A stretch of DNA of 64,000 nucleotides from JACKAQ01 sp965227145. GTDB lineage: Bacteria; Calditrichota; Calditrichia; RBG-13-44-9; J075. How positions within the stretch are numbered: position 1 is the stretch's first letter; each line of letters begins with the position of its first letter. The stretch lies in contig OZ245730.1 of NCBI GenBank assembly GCA_965227145.1, forward strand, positions 4,464,001 through 4,528,000, read 5' to 3'. The notes below the pieces were generated by a model. That model was not told the DNA's origin. It ran no database searches and saw only the letters and a program-made list of their open reading frames with translations. Both the position numbers and the translations under genes were made by a program. Positions 8,839-18,076 of this stretch are shown here, one piece after another.

Positions 8839-10272
8839 TTACACAGTTCCGTTTCGATGCTTAAAATCGTCTGTGGAAATATTGTGTTTGCTGACCAATC
8901 GCTGGAAGGTTCTTCGCGGCACTTTGGCGTTTTCTGCGGCGCGGGAAATATTCCCTTCGTTGGCTTTGAGATAGCGGCAAATCACCTCGTATTCAAAACG
9001 ATCGATCATTTGAGATTTTAACGACATCAGACCCTCATTCAGATCGATGGCATTTAGTTGAACAGCGGAATCGTTGGCACCGGTAATGTCGTGCGGTAAA
9101 TGCAGGGTATCGATCTCGTCATTTTGCGTCATTACTACAGCGCGTTCCATCACATTTTTTAACTCCCGGATATTCCCCGGCCACTGATAATCGCAAATTG
9201 CAGCCATTGCTGCCGTAGAAATACGGGTTACCCGTTTGTTTACTTTATCGCTGACGATTTTTAAAAAATGCAACACAAGATCTGGAATATCCTCGCGCCG
9301 CTCGCGGAGCGCCGGACTGTAAATGGTAAACGCGTTCAATCGGTAAAACAGATCCTGCCGGAATTCGCCCCGGCGCATCGCTTCTTCCAGATCCCGGTTG
9401 GTTGCGGCAATGATCCGAACCCTGACTTTACGGGTTTCGTAATCACCCACCCGCCGGATTTCGCCGGATTGCAAAAAACGCAATAATTTTGACTGCATTT
9501 CCACAGGCATATCGCCGATTTCATCCAAAAAAATGGAACCGTTATTCGCCAATTCCAGCAATCCGGTCCGGTCAGAATTTGCGCCGGTAAACGCTCCTTT
9601 TTTGTAACCGAACAATTCGCTTTCAATCAACGTTGCGCTGAATGCCGTGCAGTTTACCGTAATCAACGGGCGAACGCGCCACGGGCTGCGCTGGTGGATC
9701 ATTTTTGCAACCAGTTCCTTTCCGGTGCCGCTTTCTCCGCGAATGAGAACGGTTGTCGGCGTCGGTGCAACCTGGTTGATCATGTTGGAAATTTCCTGCA
9801 TTTTTTCCGTTTTTCCGATGATAAAACTGCTTTCCCCGCTCTCAAATGTTTCCCGGCGGGCGGGTTGCAGCAAACTTTCCAACAACTGTTGCTGCTCCGT
9901 TTCGGACCATGCGGACAGCAATAATTCCACACTTTTTTTGCCGATTAAAACGGTGTTGCTATTTTTATCGCGGCTGATTTGCTGCTGGACTTCCGCGTTG
10001 CCGCCAACATTAAAAATAACATCGAGTGTTTCATCACGGATAACTTGTTCAAATTGGTTGTAAATGGGAATATTTTGTGATTGGGTGAATGCGAGCACTT
10101 CGGGATGCGGATTTGTTCCAACGATGCCGGAAACAACTATGGTTGGGTCCTGAAAAAGCAGTTTTATCAACTCATATGTTGATCGTCCTGAGCCAACGAA
10201 CAATACCTTCAGGGTTGACAGATACTCATGTGTCGTCAGACCGCTTGAGTATTGATCACGCTTAACATCCAT
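8839..10272 (-). CDS. Sigma-54 enhancer-binding protein with a Rossmann-like sensor domain
   Basis: 477-residue bacterial enhancer-binding protein. Residues 20-120 look like a nucleotide-binding Rossmann fold (VLFVGSGRST, then GIVGTNPHPE, then LDVIFNVGGNAEV). This is not a response-regulator receiver, GAF or PAS domain. The central AAA+ domain has Walker A GESGTGKE (179-186), the sigma-54 contact motif GAFTGA (226-231) and Walker B SIFLDEIGD. A Fis-type helix-turn-helix is at about 430-468 (GNISRAAENAKVPRRTFQRL). It probably binds the repeats at 8559-8763 and activates malate synthase and isocitrate lyase. The ligand sensed is unknown; an NAD(P) or CoA-type nucleotide is an inference. Confidence 0.93.
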   Translation of the reverse strand: MDVKRDQYSSGLTTHEYLSTLKVLFVGSGRSTYELIKLLFQDPTIVVSGIVGTNPHPEVLAFTQSQNIPIYNQFEQVIRDETLDVIFNVGGNAEVQQQISRDKNSNTVLIGKKSVELLLSAWSETEQQQLLESLLQPARRETFESGESSFIIGKTEKMQEISNMINQVAPTPTTVLIRGESGTGKELVAKMIHQRSPWRVRPLITVNCTAFSATLIESELFGYKKGAFTGANSDRTGLLELANNGSIFLDEIGDMPVEMQSKLLRFLQSGEIRRVGDYETRKVRVRIIAATNRDLEEAMRRGEFRQDLFYRLNAFTIYSPALRERREDIPDLVLHFLKIVSDKVNKRVTRISTAAMAAICDYQWPGNIRELKNVMERAVVMTQNDEIDTLHLPHDITGANDSAVQLNAIDLNEGLMSLKSQMIDRFEYEVICRYLKANEGNISRAAENAKVPRRTFQRLVSKHNISTDDFKHRNGTV

Positions 10273-10286
10273 AAAAACACTCTCTT

Positions 10287-10317
10287 AGCGTCGCAAATGT
10301 AACCGCTTTATAAGCGG
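10287..10317. promoter_or_regulatory. Possible autoregulatory site in the divergent promoter region
   Basis: AGCGTCGCA at 10287-10295 matches the right half-site of the activator repeat at 8562-8583. A CCGCTT-TAT-AAGCGG palindrome is at 10303-10317. Both lie just upstream of the activator start codon in the 224-bp gap shared with the divergent ABC transporter genes. Autoregulation is only a suggestion. Confidence 0.35.
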
Positions 10318-10496
10318 CAAAAAATGTATCATTCAGTGATCTATTTATATCGTTCGGTTGCCATAATTAAACAATATATTGCGTTTTTCGCAAATTTAAT
10401 GTCATGTTTTTTCTGTTTTCACCGCGAATTTGATTAAATTCGGAACATGATTTCTATCTCTTCCGTATGCTGTTGCGTTAACAGAAAGGAAAATTT

Positions 10497-11414
10497 GTGA
10501 AGGCAATTGAAACCCAAAACCTTAGCCGTTTTTATCAAAAAGGCAGCATCAAAGCGCTGGATGGCGTGTCGCTGGCAACCGAGGCCGGCACCATTTTCAG
10601 CCTGCTGGGACCCAACGGTGCGGGAAAGACAACCCTGATCAAGCTGTTGCTGGGCATCGTTTTCCCGACGGCCGGCAACGCAACGATTTTTGGCAAACCG
10701 ATCAGCAATATTTCAATTCATAACGATATTGGCTATCTGGCGGAAAATCACCGCTTCCCGGAATTTTTGTCAGCCAACGAAATCCTGTATTATTACGGAA
10801 AACTGAACGGTTTGAACAAAGCCACTTTGCATCAGCGAATGCCGGGATTGTTTAAGCTGGTGAATCTCGAAGGATGGGAAAACACCAAAATCCGCAAATT
10901 TTCCAAAGGAATGTTGCAGCGACTGGGTATTGCGCAGGCGTTGATCAACGAACCCAAAATGCTGTTTTTGGACGAACCAACCGACGGCATCGATCCGGTG
11001 GGGCGCCGGGAAGTGCGCGATTTGTTGAAAAAATTACGCAATCAGGGCAAAACCATTTTTTTGAATTCCCATTTGCTTTCGGAAGTCGAACGCATTTCTG
11101 ACGAAATCGCAATTTTGAAAAAAGGAAAACTGGTGCGTCAGGGCAGCATGGAATCGCTGATTTCACGGGATCATCATTACGATTTGCTGGTTGAAAGCGA
11201 AGTTGCGGCAGTTACGCCCATTTGCGAACAACTTTCCGTGCCCGTTACCGCACAAAACGGGCATTTGTCTATCGCGATAAAAGATACGGCACAACTGAAT
11301 GTGCTGATCGATGAATTGCGCAGTGCAGCCGTGCAAATTCGCGGCATCATCCCCCAAAAAATTTCGCTGGAAGATTATTTTATTGAAGTTATCGAATCAA
11401 AGGAATCGCAATGA
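10497..11414 (+). CDS. ABC transporter ATP-binding protein
   Basis: 305-residue cytoplasmic ATPase of an ABC-2 type exporter. It has Walker A GPNGAGKT, signature FSKGMLQRLGIAQALI, Walker B MLFLDEPTDGIDP and the switch His in IFLNSHLLSEV. The start is GTG at 10497, with AGAAAGGAAAA upstream. Its last four bases overlap the permease gene (ATGA), so the two are translationally coupled. The substrate is unknown; similar pairs include NosFY-type and drug or lipid exporters. Confidence 0.92.
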   Translation: MKAIETQNLSRFYQKGSIKALDGVSLATEAGTIFSLLGPNGAGKTTLIKLLLGIVFPTAGNATIFGKPISNISIHNDIGYLAENHRFPEFLSANEILYYYGKLNGLNKATLHQRMPGLFKLVNLEGWENTKIRKFSKGMLQRLGIAQALINEPKMLFLDEPTDGIDPVGRREVRDLLKKLRNQGKTIFLNSHLLSEVERISDEIAILKKGKLVRQGSMESLISRDHHYDLLVESEVAAVTPICEQLSVPVTAQNGHLSIAIKDTAQLNVLIDELRSAAVQIRGIIPQKISLEDYFIEVIESKESQ

Positions 11415-12232
11415 AACTGCTCGCCATTATTCAATTAACATTTCGGGAATCGCTCGCCAAAAAAACATTTCTGGCGTTTTTGGCGATTTCAACCCTGGTT
11501 TGCCTGTTGTTTATTTTCGCACTAAATCTGGATATTGTTGACGGTCTGGCTACCGGCATTTCACTATTTGGTCAGGAAATAAATGAAACTTTGGACATCG
11601 CAGAATTTGTGATTATCGCGCAAAGTATTATCGCGGTGGCACTGTTTACCGGCGGCGTGTTTATGTCGCTGTTTGCAACCAGCGGTTTAGTACCCAGTTT
11701 TTTGGAAAAAGGAACGATCGATCTGCTCATTTCCAAACCGTTGAAACGTTGGGAAATTTTGCTCGGTCGTTACCTCGGCGCTGTGTCGATTGTGGCATTC
11801 AATATTTTTTATCTGGTGGTTTTTTCGTGGCTGATTTTGTCGCTGAAAACCGGTGTCTGGAATTGGGGATTTTTGCTCGCCGCCGTAATGATTGTGGTAA
11901 CATTTTCCATTTTATTTTCGCTGATGACATTTTTGGGCATCGTTGTACGCAGCGGCGCGTTTTCGCTGATGCTCACTTACATGATTTTATTTTTCAGCCC
12001 GATGTTGTTGCAGCGCGATCAAATTTATGCGCTATTATCCAGTAAATATTACGGTTACGTGTTGGACGGATTGTATCATTTTCTGCCAAAAGTGGCGGAG
12101 CTCGGCAGAATTACCGGCGATCTGGTTCGCGGCGTGCCGGTTCATTCGTGGGTGCCGCTGGCAACGTCCACGGGTTTCGGCGTATTTATGCTGGGTGTGG
12201 CGGTGCTTATTTTTCAGCGAAAAAATTTCTGA
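11411..12232 (+). CDS. ABC-2 type permease
   Basis: 273-residue integral membrane partner of the preceding ATPase with about six hydrophobic helices. The N-terminal part (LTFRESLAKKTFLAFLAIST) and the FLEKGTIDLLISKPLKRWEILLGRY stretch, shown here only to place it around residues 97-120, are typical of ABC-2 permeases of the NosY type. It overlaps the ATPase gene by 4 bases. Substrate not evident. Confidence 0.88.
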   Translation: MKLLAIIQLTFRESLAKKTFLAFLAISTLVCLLFIFALNLDIVDGLATGISLFGQEINETLDIAEFVIIAQSIIAVALFTGGVFMSLFATSGLVPSFLEKGTIDLLISKPLKRWEILLGRYLGAVSIVAFNIFYLVVFSWLILSLKTGVWNWGFLLAAVMIVVTFSILFSLMTFLGIVVRSGAFSLMLTYMILFFSPMLLQRDQIYALLSSKYYGYVLDGLYHFLPKVAELGRITGDLVRGVPVHSWVPLATSTGFGVFMLGVAVLIFQRKNF

Positions 12233-12314
12233 GTCGCTTCCGGCAACAATCTCCGGGATGTTCCGTAAACGAATACACTATTGAAATTACCCATTTTTGA
12301 AAAGGAGTTTTACG

Positions 12315-13295
12315 ATGAAAATTTTAATGAAAATAACGTTTTTGGCGATTGCCGCAGTCTTTTTCTGGCAATGCTCAACGGATAAAACCGAGCAATTGAG
12401 CACAGAAATGACGACCGAACTTTCCCGGATGCCCCTGCAGGACGAGATGGCGTTGGGATTTGCCAACCTCGCAGAACTGCGTGAAAGCAGCATGTTTGCG
12501 GAAATCCGCGACTCCATTTTTACCAAAATGGACCGGGAAAACGAATTCCGCGATTTTCTCACAGAAACCCAATTCGATGTCCGCAAAGATGTGGACAACA
12601 TTTACGTATCGATAATGCCGCAGGTGCGCAATGCGCCAAAAATGCTGGTGGTTGCGGTGGGCAATTTTAACACAGAACGCCTTTCCGAATTTATCCGCGA
12701 AAAAGATGCTGAAAGCCGCCTGACAGAGACCACCGTTGGCGATCACACGCTGTTTTTGATCGCCGAACGTCAGAAAGCACTCTGCTTTGCAGATGCCAAA
12801 CATGTGGTTTTCGGCAACGAAGAATTGGTGAAAGCGTGGTTGAATCTCGCCCAAAATCCTGATCCGGCGCAGAAAGAAGCCATCGCCAGCCGGTTGGCAA
12901 ATGTCAAATATAAAAGCGGCATGTGGATGACCGCCAACGCCCAATCGATGATCGATGAAATGATGGACAACATGCCGGAAGATTTTCCGGAAGAGCGTTT
13001 GCGCACCCTCTTTTCGGTTGATCAGGTGGCGTTTTCAGCAGCAATTGATCAGTCGATGAGCATTGACGGCGTCGGGTTTTTCAAAAACAATCAGGATGCA
13101 GAGCTTGTTCGCGATATGGCTAAAGGCGCACTCGCCGGGTTCAAACTGTCGCTCGACGGCAATCGCGAAGCCATCGATGTTGTCAATAAAATTGACATCA
13201 CCACAGAAAACGGTTCTGTTCGAATGAACGCCAATTTTACGCAAAATGACATCCAAACATTAGCGAAACAGCGCCAGCGTTACGCCATGCACTAA
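12315..13295 (+). CDS. Hypothetical exported protein, possible lipoprotein
   Basis: 326 residues of no family I recognise. The N-terminus KITFLAIAAVFFWQC is a signal sequence with a Cys at a lipobox-like place, although Trp-Gln before Cys is not a canonical lipobox. The rest is soluble and mixed alpha/beta (for example LVVAVGNFNTERLSEFIREK and FSVDQVAFSAAIDQSMSIDG). The ATG at 12315 has AAAGGAG upstream; a TTG at 12297 would place the ribosome site inside the gene. It follows the ABC pair by about 80 bases and ends at a strong terminator, so it may be part of that operon. Confidence 0.75.
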   Translation: MKILMKITFLAIAAVFFWQCSTDKTEQLSTEMTTELSRMPLQDEMALGFANLAELRESSMFAEIRDSIFTKMDRENEFRDFLTETQFDVRKDVDNIYVSIMPQVRNAPKMLVVAVGNFNTERLSEFIREKDAESRLTETTVGDHTLFLIAERQKALCFADAKHVVFGNEELVKAWLNLAQNPDPAQKEAIASRLANVKYKSGMWMTANAQSMIDEMMDNMPEDFPEERLRTLFSVDQVAFSAAIDQSMSIDGVGFFKNNQDAELVRDMAKGALAGFKLSLDGNREAIDVVNKIDITTENGSVRMNANFTQNDIQTLAKQRQRYAMH

Positions 13296-13319
13296 CCCGT
13301 TTTCCCGTTAGAAACCTGC

Positions 13320-13361
13320 AAACCCGGCATTTCCGCGATGATGTGCCGGGTTTTCTTTTTT
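13320..13361 (+). terminator. Rho-independent terminator after the ABC/lipoprotein operon
   Basis: AACCCGGCA (13321-13329) pairs with TGCCGGGTT (13344-13352), followed by TTCTTTTTT. Confidence 0.88.
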
Positions 13362-13418
13362 AATTGTATCCCCGACAAATTTGCATTTTATTGCGAATTG
13401 AATTTATGGAGAACAGCG

Positions 13419-13973
13419 TTGGAACCACTGGAAATCATCAATAAATATTATAAACCGGGATCGCAGCTGCATGAAATTTTGCTGATCCACAGCCAACTGG
13501 TTACCCAAAAAGCGTTGTGGCTGGCCAAAAAAGTGGCGCATTTATCGCCGGATGTGCAGTTTATCCGCGAAGCCGCGATGTTGCACGATATCGGGATTAT
13601 TCACACAAACGCACCGGGCATCGCCTGTTTTGGGGATGCGCCGTATATTCAACACGGCATTATCGGGCGGGAAATTTTGGAAAAAGAAGACTTGCCAAAA
13701 CATGCGCTGGTTTGCGAACGGCACACCGGCGTCGGCATTTCGCGGACAGATATCGCTGCCAAAAACCTGCCCCTCCCCGACCGCGATTTGCTGCCTGTTT
13801 CTATCGAAGAACAGATTATTTGTTTGGCAGATAAATTTTATTCGAAAACGCCCGCTAAATTACGCAATGAAAAATCGCTGGCAAAAGTGCGCAAGAGCAT
13901 CGCAAAACATGGCGAAAGCAAATTGCAGACACTGAATACTTGGCTGGATTTTTTTGGATTGGAAGATTCATAA
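13419..13973 (+). CDS. HD-domain phosphohydrolase
   Basis: 184-residue cytoplasmic protein of the HD superfamily, metal-dependent phosphohydrolases. The signature AAMLHDIGIIHT supplies the His-Asp pair. An upstream His (LIHSQLVTQKALWLAKKV) and a downstream Asp (EQIICLADKFYSK) complete the usual metal site. The TTG at 13419 is chosen because GGAGA lies 9 bases upstream and homology to HD proteins begins right after it. Longer in-frame starts reach into the preceding terminator. Substrate unknown. Confidence 0.85.
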   Translation: MEPLEIINKYYKPGSQLHEILLIHSQLVTQKALWLAKKVAHLSPDVQFIREAAMLHDIGIIHTNAPGIACFGDAPYIQHGIIGREILEKEDLPKHALVCERHTGVGISRTDIAAKNLPLPDRDLLPVSIEEQIICLADKFYSKTPAKLRNEKSLAKVRKSIAKHGESKLQTLNTWLDFFGLEDS

Positions 13974-14036
13974 ACGGGTTCACATATGCGAACAAAAAAG
14001 TTTCGCATTACCACAAAATGCAGATATTCATAAAAC

Positions 14037-14066
14037 AAAAAAGGCATGTGCGAACATGCCTTTTTT
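14037..14066. terminator. Bidirectional terminator between convergent genes
   Basis: AAAAAAGGCATGT pairs perfectly with ACATGCCTTTTTT around a 4-base GCGA loop, serving both the HD gene (plus) and the zinc-ribbon gene (minus). A second small inverted repeat (ATGCGAA/TTCGCAT) lies just before it at about 13986-14007. Confidence 0.92.
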
Positions 14067-14089
14067 GTAAACTATGAAAAACCAAAAGG

Positions 14090-14476
14090 TTAACGCCCTC
14101 TAAGAGTTGGCAGGCTTATCGGCGCCTGGTCACTCACACCAACGGTTCCGTTGGAATTATATTTGAGCTTCCGTTTTTCACCAATATTTCCACAAACCAG
14201 ACATTGATACATTTCACCTTTGTGACCATAAGGACGACCCCGCCGGTGTTTTCCGCAGCTTTCACACTCCGGATATCCTAAAACAATCCCCGGATCCTGT
14301 TTCCAGCCGCTAAAGGACATATCATATTCATCACGAATAAAAATGTCCAGCTCATCTTTGGTACAACCCAACTCTCCGGCGATTTTCGAAGCTGTGTGGC
14401 TTGTGGCAATCACACAATTCTCCTTCCGAACGTAATTGGACAATCGTTCACGAAGTTTTCGTTTGGTCATTTGCAT
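14090..14476 (-). CDS. Small zinc-ribbon protein, function unknown
   Basis: 128 residues. The N-terminal half is helical and has a possible helix-turn-helix (TASKIAGELGCTKDELDIFI). The C-terminal half has a four-Cys zinc ribbon, CESCGKHRRGRPYGHKGEMY followed by QCLVCG. I do not recognise the family. The combination suggests a nucleic-acid-binding protein, but no target can be named. The start MQMTKRK at 14476 is followed by a second Met two codons on (14470); GGAGA lies upstream. Confidence 0.65.
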   Translation of the reverse strand: MQMTKRKLRERLSNYVRKENCVIATSHTASKIAGELGCTKDELDIFIRDEYDMSFSGWKQDPGIVLGYPECESCGKHRRGRPYGHKGEMYQCLVCGNIGEKRKLKYNSNGTVGVSDQAPISLPTLRGR

Positions 14477-14693
14477 CGATCTCCTTTACGTAAATTAAAC
14501 TTTTCCCATGGGACATTCCGTCAAATGAGATTTCGTCAAGAACCCTCGTAACTAACCGTATTTCTGATTTTTCCGTCCGTGTATTTTAAAAGGCAGTGGA
14601 GCAGAATTCCGTTTGTGCAATAGATTAATTTAATAGAAAAACCTGATTTTGTTGTGATCTACAACCGCTTTTGCCCGACCTCGTTTTCAGGAA

Positions 14694-14906
14694 TCACTGA
14701 CGTTTCAGAATTTTTCGCACCAGAAAAGTCACGAGTGCGGCGTCATCCAGAAAACCGAGCGGCCCGATCAGCGCTTCCGGCAACAAATCGATCGGTGAAA
14801 GCACATAAACTGCTACCAAAACAATCAGCCCCAACACACTTTTGCGAGGTTTATTTACCACTTTTGGTTCGCTCTGGAAAACTTCTTCTGCTTTTGCAGC
14901 CATCAT
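14694..14906 (-). CDS. YkvA/DUF1232 family small membrane protein
   Basis: 70 residues with one or two hydrophobic segments (SVLGLIVLVAVYVLSPIDLL) followed by the DUF1232 hallmark SPIDLLPEALIGPLGFLDD. Function of the family is unknown. Two consecutive ATGs (14906 and 14903) follow AAGGAG; the second has the better spacing. It lies 217 bases from the zinc-ribbon gene with nothing recognisable between them, and directly upstream of moeA. Confidence 0.82.
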   Translation of the reverse strand: MMAAKAEEVFQSEPKVVNKPRKSVLGLIVLVAVYVLSPIDLLPEALIGPLGFLDDAALVTFLVRKILKRQ

Positions 14907-14917
14907 AAACTCCTTAT

Positions 14918-16123
14918 TTATATCATTTTAAGGACTTCTGCCTTAACCCCCTTCTGCAGGGTTTGGCCAGCGGGCAACACAATAAATCCACTGGCATTGC
15001 TCACGGATGTCAGCATATGCGACGCCTGTTTTTCCTGCGGCGAAACGATGGGCAAACTGTCTTTTGGATATTGGCAGTTCACGCGGAAAAGTTGGTCACG
15101 GTCCAATCGGTTTTCCAATTGCGCCGCAAGAACACCCGTAAAACGCCGGTGATTGAATCCTGTTCCATTGGCAAATTTCAAAACGGGTTGAACATAATAT
15201 AAAAAGCACATATACGCCGAAACCGGATTGCCCGGCAAGCCGAACAATAGCGTATTGGCGGTTCTGGCAAAATACAGCGGCTTGCCCGGTTTTTGACGGA
15301 CACACCAGAAAATAGTTTCAAATCCGCATTCCTGAGCGGCTTTTTTTACCAAATCGTGCGGACCAACGGAAACGCCACCGCTGAACAAAATGACATCAGC
15401 AACAGCCGATGCATGTTCGATTGCGGCAACCGTTGCAGAAAAATCATCGCCAACTCGTTGGCGCGACACTACTTTTCCGCCAAATTTTTGGACGGCGGCA
15501 GCCAGCATAATACCGTTGGAATCCCGGATTTGCCCCGCAACAGGTGTTTGCGCCACATCAACCAGTTCGGTTCCGGTACCGATAATTGCCACTCGCGGAC
15601 ACCGGTAAACGGCAACCATTGCTGCGCCTTGCGATGCGGCAACCGCTATTTGCGCAGGATTGAGCACGGTTCCGGCGGTCAGCAATTCTGTTCCGGCGGC
15701 GTATTCTTCGCCGGCGAAGCGCAAATGCTGGTGGCGATGGTTCACTTTTTTGATGCTCACCATTTGCTCATTAATTTCTGTATTCTCGATGGGCACCACC
15801 GTATCCGCACCGTTGCCAACCATCGCGCCGGTGCTGATGCGCATGGCTTCGCCGGATGCCAAATGCGCATCGGCAGGAACGCCTGCCCGGCTTTCCCCGG
15901 TAATTTGCAGCTTCACCGGTTGCGCCTCCGTGGCGAACTGCACATCATCCCAACGAACGGCAAAACCATCCATCGCACTGTTGGTAAATTGGGGCATCGG
16001 TTCTGTTGCAAAAACGGGCTGCGCCAATACCCGTTCAATGGCATCTTCCAGCGGAATTTCTTCAGTTTGCGGTTGAGGAAGGACAGTTTTAACGAGATCA
16101 AGTGCCTCTTGAATTGAGATCAT
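14918..16123 (-). CDS. moeA: Molybdopterin molybdotransferase MoeA
   Basis: 401 residues, usual length for MoeA, which inserts molybdate into adenylylated molybdopterin to make molybdenum cofactor. Visible motifs are FTNSAMDGFAVR, the MPT-binding-like domain VAIIGTGTELVD, DVILFSGGVSVGPHDLV, KPGKPLYFA and LFGLPGNPVSAY. The C-terminal MoeA domain IV ends in GVKAEVLKMI. No other cofactor-synthesis gene is visible in the window. Confidence 0.96.
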   Translation of the reverse strand: MISIQEALDLVKTVLPQPQTEEIPLEDAIERVLAQPVFATEPMPQFTNSAMDGFAVRWDDVQFATEAQPVKLQITGESRAGVPADAHLASGEAMRISTGAMVGNGADTVVPIENTEINEQMVSIKKVNHRHQHLRFAGEEYAAGTELLTAGTVLNPAQIAVAASQGAAMVAVYRCPRVAIIGTGTELVDVAQTPVAGQIRDSNGIMLAAAVQKFGGKVVSRQRVGDDFSATVAAIEHASAVADVILFSGGVSVGPHDLVKKAAQECGFETIFWCVRQKPGKPLYFARTANTLLFGLPGNPVSAYMCFLYYVQPVLKFANGTGFNHRRFTGVLAAQLENRLDRDQLFRVNCQYPKDSLPIVSPQEKQASHMLTSVSNASGFIVLPAGQTLQKGVKAEVLKMI

Positions 16124-16201
16124 TCAGTTAATCCAAAAACAAATTGTAATTCGTTATATTTGCGATGTTTAGTTGCGCAGCAGATACGGTAACACTAAAA
16201 T

Positions 16202-16651
16202 TTAATCTGCCGAACGGCTGAGTTGATACAGCAATTCCTCCGGTGAAACCACCTTCACTGAGTCATCCGGATAGTGCTCCGGCGTGCGCGTTACAATCAT
16301 TTTGCAATGGCTGAAAATGGCTGAATACAGCATCAGCGCCGTATCAAAATCTTCCATTTCTGAACTGCGGGCGGCAACGAACAACTCTTTACTGAGCGAT
16401 GCGATCTCAAAATTCGCCAAAAACCAGTCAATCACATCTTCCGCCTGCTGTGCGGCAGCGTTGTCGCGCAATTTCCGGTAGATGGAAACAATCGCGAATC
16501 CGGGCAGAACGCCCAATATTTCGCGAGATAGCACCTTGCTAACCAACTCAGACGAGGTAGTGTTGTGCGGCGGCTTTTTTTCCAGAACGTCTTCGATAAT
16601 ATGAATATCGATTAACACTTTCAGCGGTTTTTCAGCAGATGATTCCGGCAT
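16202..16651 (-). CDS. PIN-domain protein (VapC-like, no antitoxin seen)
   Basis: 149 residues resembling a PIN-domain ribonuclease. The first acidic cluster is in KVLIDIHIIEDVLEKK and the second in EMEDFDTALMLYSAIFSHCK, followed by the strand MIVTRTPEHY. These correspond to the family's conserved Asp/Glu metal ligands. No antitoxin gene lies next to it, so it may be a solitary or housekeeping PIN protein. The ATG at 16651 has CGGAGA upstream; an in-frame TTG 21 codons earlier is less likely. Confidence 0.75.
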   Translation of the reverse strand: MPESSAEKPLKVLIDIHIIEDVLEKKPPHNTTSSELVSKVLSREILGVLPGFAIVSIYRKLRDNAAAQQAEDVIDWFLANFEIASLSKELFVAARSSEMEDFDTALMLYSAIFSHCKMIVTRTPEHYPDDSVKVVSPEELLYQLSRSAD

Positions 16652-16794
16652 TTTGCCAATATCTCCGGTTGGATTTACCAATAGTTCAACACCGCAATTT
16701 ACTGCATGAACCAATCGGTTGATGCAGATTTTTCATAAAATTCAATATAAGGGATAATCTTGCGGATGGAAACCTATTTCTCAGAGAGTTGGTT

Positions 16795-17235
16795 TTACAA
16801 CTGTTTGCGCATCACAATAGCATCTTCCCCGTCGCGGTAATAGCCGCGCCGGATGCGCAACGGAATAAATCCGAACGATTCATACATCCGGATGGCGGTA
16901 TCGTTATCTTTTCGCACTTCCAGCAATACATAATCTGCGCCGTCGCTCATTCCCATAATGGCTTTCAGCAAAAATTTGCCCCAGCCCTTTCCCTGATTTT
17001 CCTGCCGGATGCCGATGGTGGCAATGTGAAACTCGTTGAACACATGCCAGGCAACGGCGTGCCCGATAATTTCGCCCTCAAGTTCCAGCACAATCGGCAG
17101 CGAAAAACGGTTTTCCTTTATTTCGTAAATGTAACTTTTGCGCGTCCAGGCTTCCGAAAAAATCTGATGTTCGATGGCCATAACTGCGTCCAGATCTTCC
17201 AGACGCATCGTGCGGATCAGCGGCTGACCGTTCAT
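16795..17235 (-). CDS. rimI: Ribosomal protein S18 alanine N-acetyltransferase RimI
   Basis: 146-residue GNAT acetyltransferase. The acetyl-CoA binding loop is IRQENQGKGWGKFLLKAI, with LEVRKDNDTAIRMYESFGF after it, as in RimI. It overlaps tsaB by 4 bases (ATGA), the classic tsaB-rimI pairing, and probably N-acetylates S18 or TsaD. Confidence 0.92.
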   Translation of the reverse strand: MNGQPLIRTMRLEDLDAVMAIEHQIFSEAWTRKSYIYEIKENRFSLPIVLELEGEIIGHAVAWHVFNEFHIATIGIRQENQGKGWGKFLLKAIMGMSDGADYVLLEVRKDNDTAIRMYESFGFIPLRIRRGYYRDGEDAIVMRKQL

Positions 17236-17918
17236 GATGCCCCTTTGAATGCGCGGATATACATGGGTTCGCAGCTTGCTGTATCGCTCAGTTCACCGTT
17301 TTGGAATCGTTGAAATCCGAGCGAATGCAACGCCCACAGTTGCGGACAGGCTGCCGCCGGATTTGCCAGCTGCGAGCCATTAGGCAGATTGTTCAGCAGC
17401 TCCGTTTCCATTGATTTCGCATCGTTTCCGGCAACCAGATGCGGCGTTTGGCAAAACGATTGCAACGCTTCCGGCACCAGCATTTCGTATTCGCTTTCGC
17501 GATGTAACACTTTGTTTTTCCACAAATAACGTGCTGCAAAAACTTCGCCGCGATGCGCATTGATCACCGACAAAACCGGCACCGATTGTGCGCCGGTTTG
17601 ATACGCCCACACATCCAGCGTCGGCACTTCGATGATCGGTTTTTGCAGCGCATGCGCCACGCCTTTGGCGACGCTGTAACCGATCCGCAATCCCGTAAAC
17701 GATCCGGGTCCGGCGGAAACGACGACACCTGCCAAATCACCGGCATCAATTCCGGCAATTTCCAACGCCTCATTTACAAAACGGGAGAGCACCCGCGAAT
17801 GAATGTTTTTGATGCCCGCCGCCAATTCGATCAGTAGTTGGTCGTTGTTGGCAATGCCCACCGCACAGGTGATGCCACTGGTTTCAATTCCTAACAAATA
17901 CGCCGGTTGTTTCATCAT
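17232..17918 (-). CDS. tsaB: tRNA threonylcarbamoyladenosine biosynthesis protein TsaB
   Basis: 228 residues. TsaB is the TsaD partner needed for t6A modification at position 37 of ANN-decoding tRNAs. The N-terminal ASKHA-like strand is LLGIETSG, followed by AGIKNIHSRVLSRFVNEAL and the family signature VVSAGPGSFTGLRIGYSVAKG. Two Met codons start the protein (17918 and 17915). It is followed by rimI with a 4-base overlap. Confidence 0.95.
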   Translation of the reverse strand: MMKQPAYLLGIETSGITCAVGIANNDQLLIELAAGIKNIHSRVLSRFVNEALEIAGIDAGDLAGVVVSAGPGSFTGLRIGYSVAKGVAHALQKPIIEVPTLDVWAYQTGAQSVPVLSVINAHRGEVFAARYLWKNKVLHRESEYEMLVPEALQSFCQTPHLVAGNDAKSMETELLNNLPNGSQLANPAAACPQLWALHSLGFQRFQNGELSDTASCEPMYIRAFKGAS

Positions 17919-18020
17919 TTATTGCGATTCCAATAAAAACAGTTTTGAATATCAGATTTAGGTTGGGGAATTATCGCAACGAATGAACGCGAAATCAATA
18001 TCTTTTGCACATTGCGCCAC

Positions 18021-18048
18021 AAAAAAAGGGCGTGATGTCCACGCCCTT
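18021..18048 (-). terminator. Terminator after the propeller/esterase gene
   Basis: On the minus strand AAGGGCGTG pairs with CACGCCCTT around a 5-base loop and runs into TTTTTTT. Confidence 0.88.
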
Positions 18049-18076
18049 CGGATGTTGATTCAATAATTTGCCGCCA

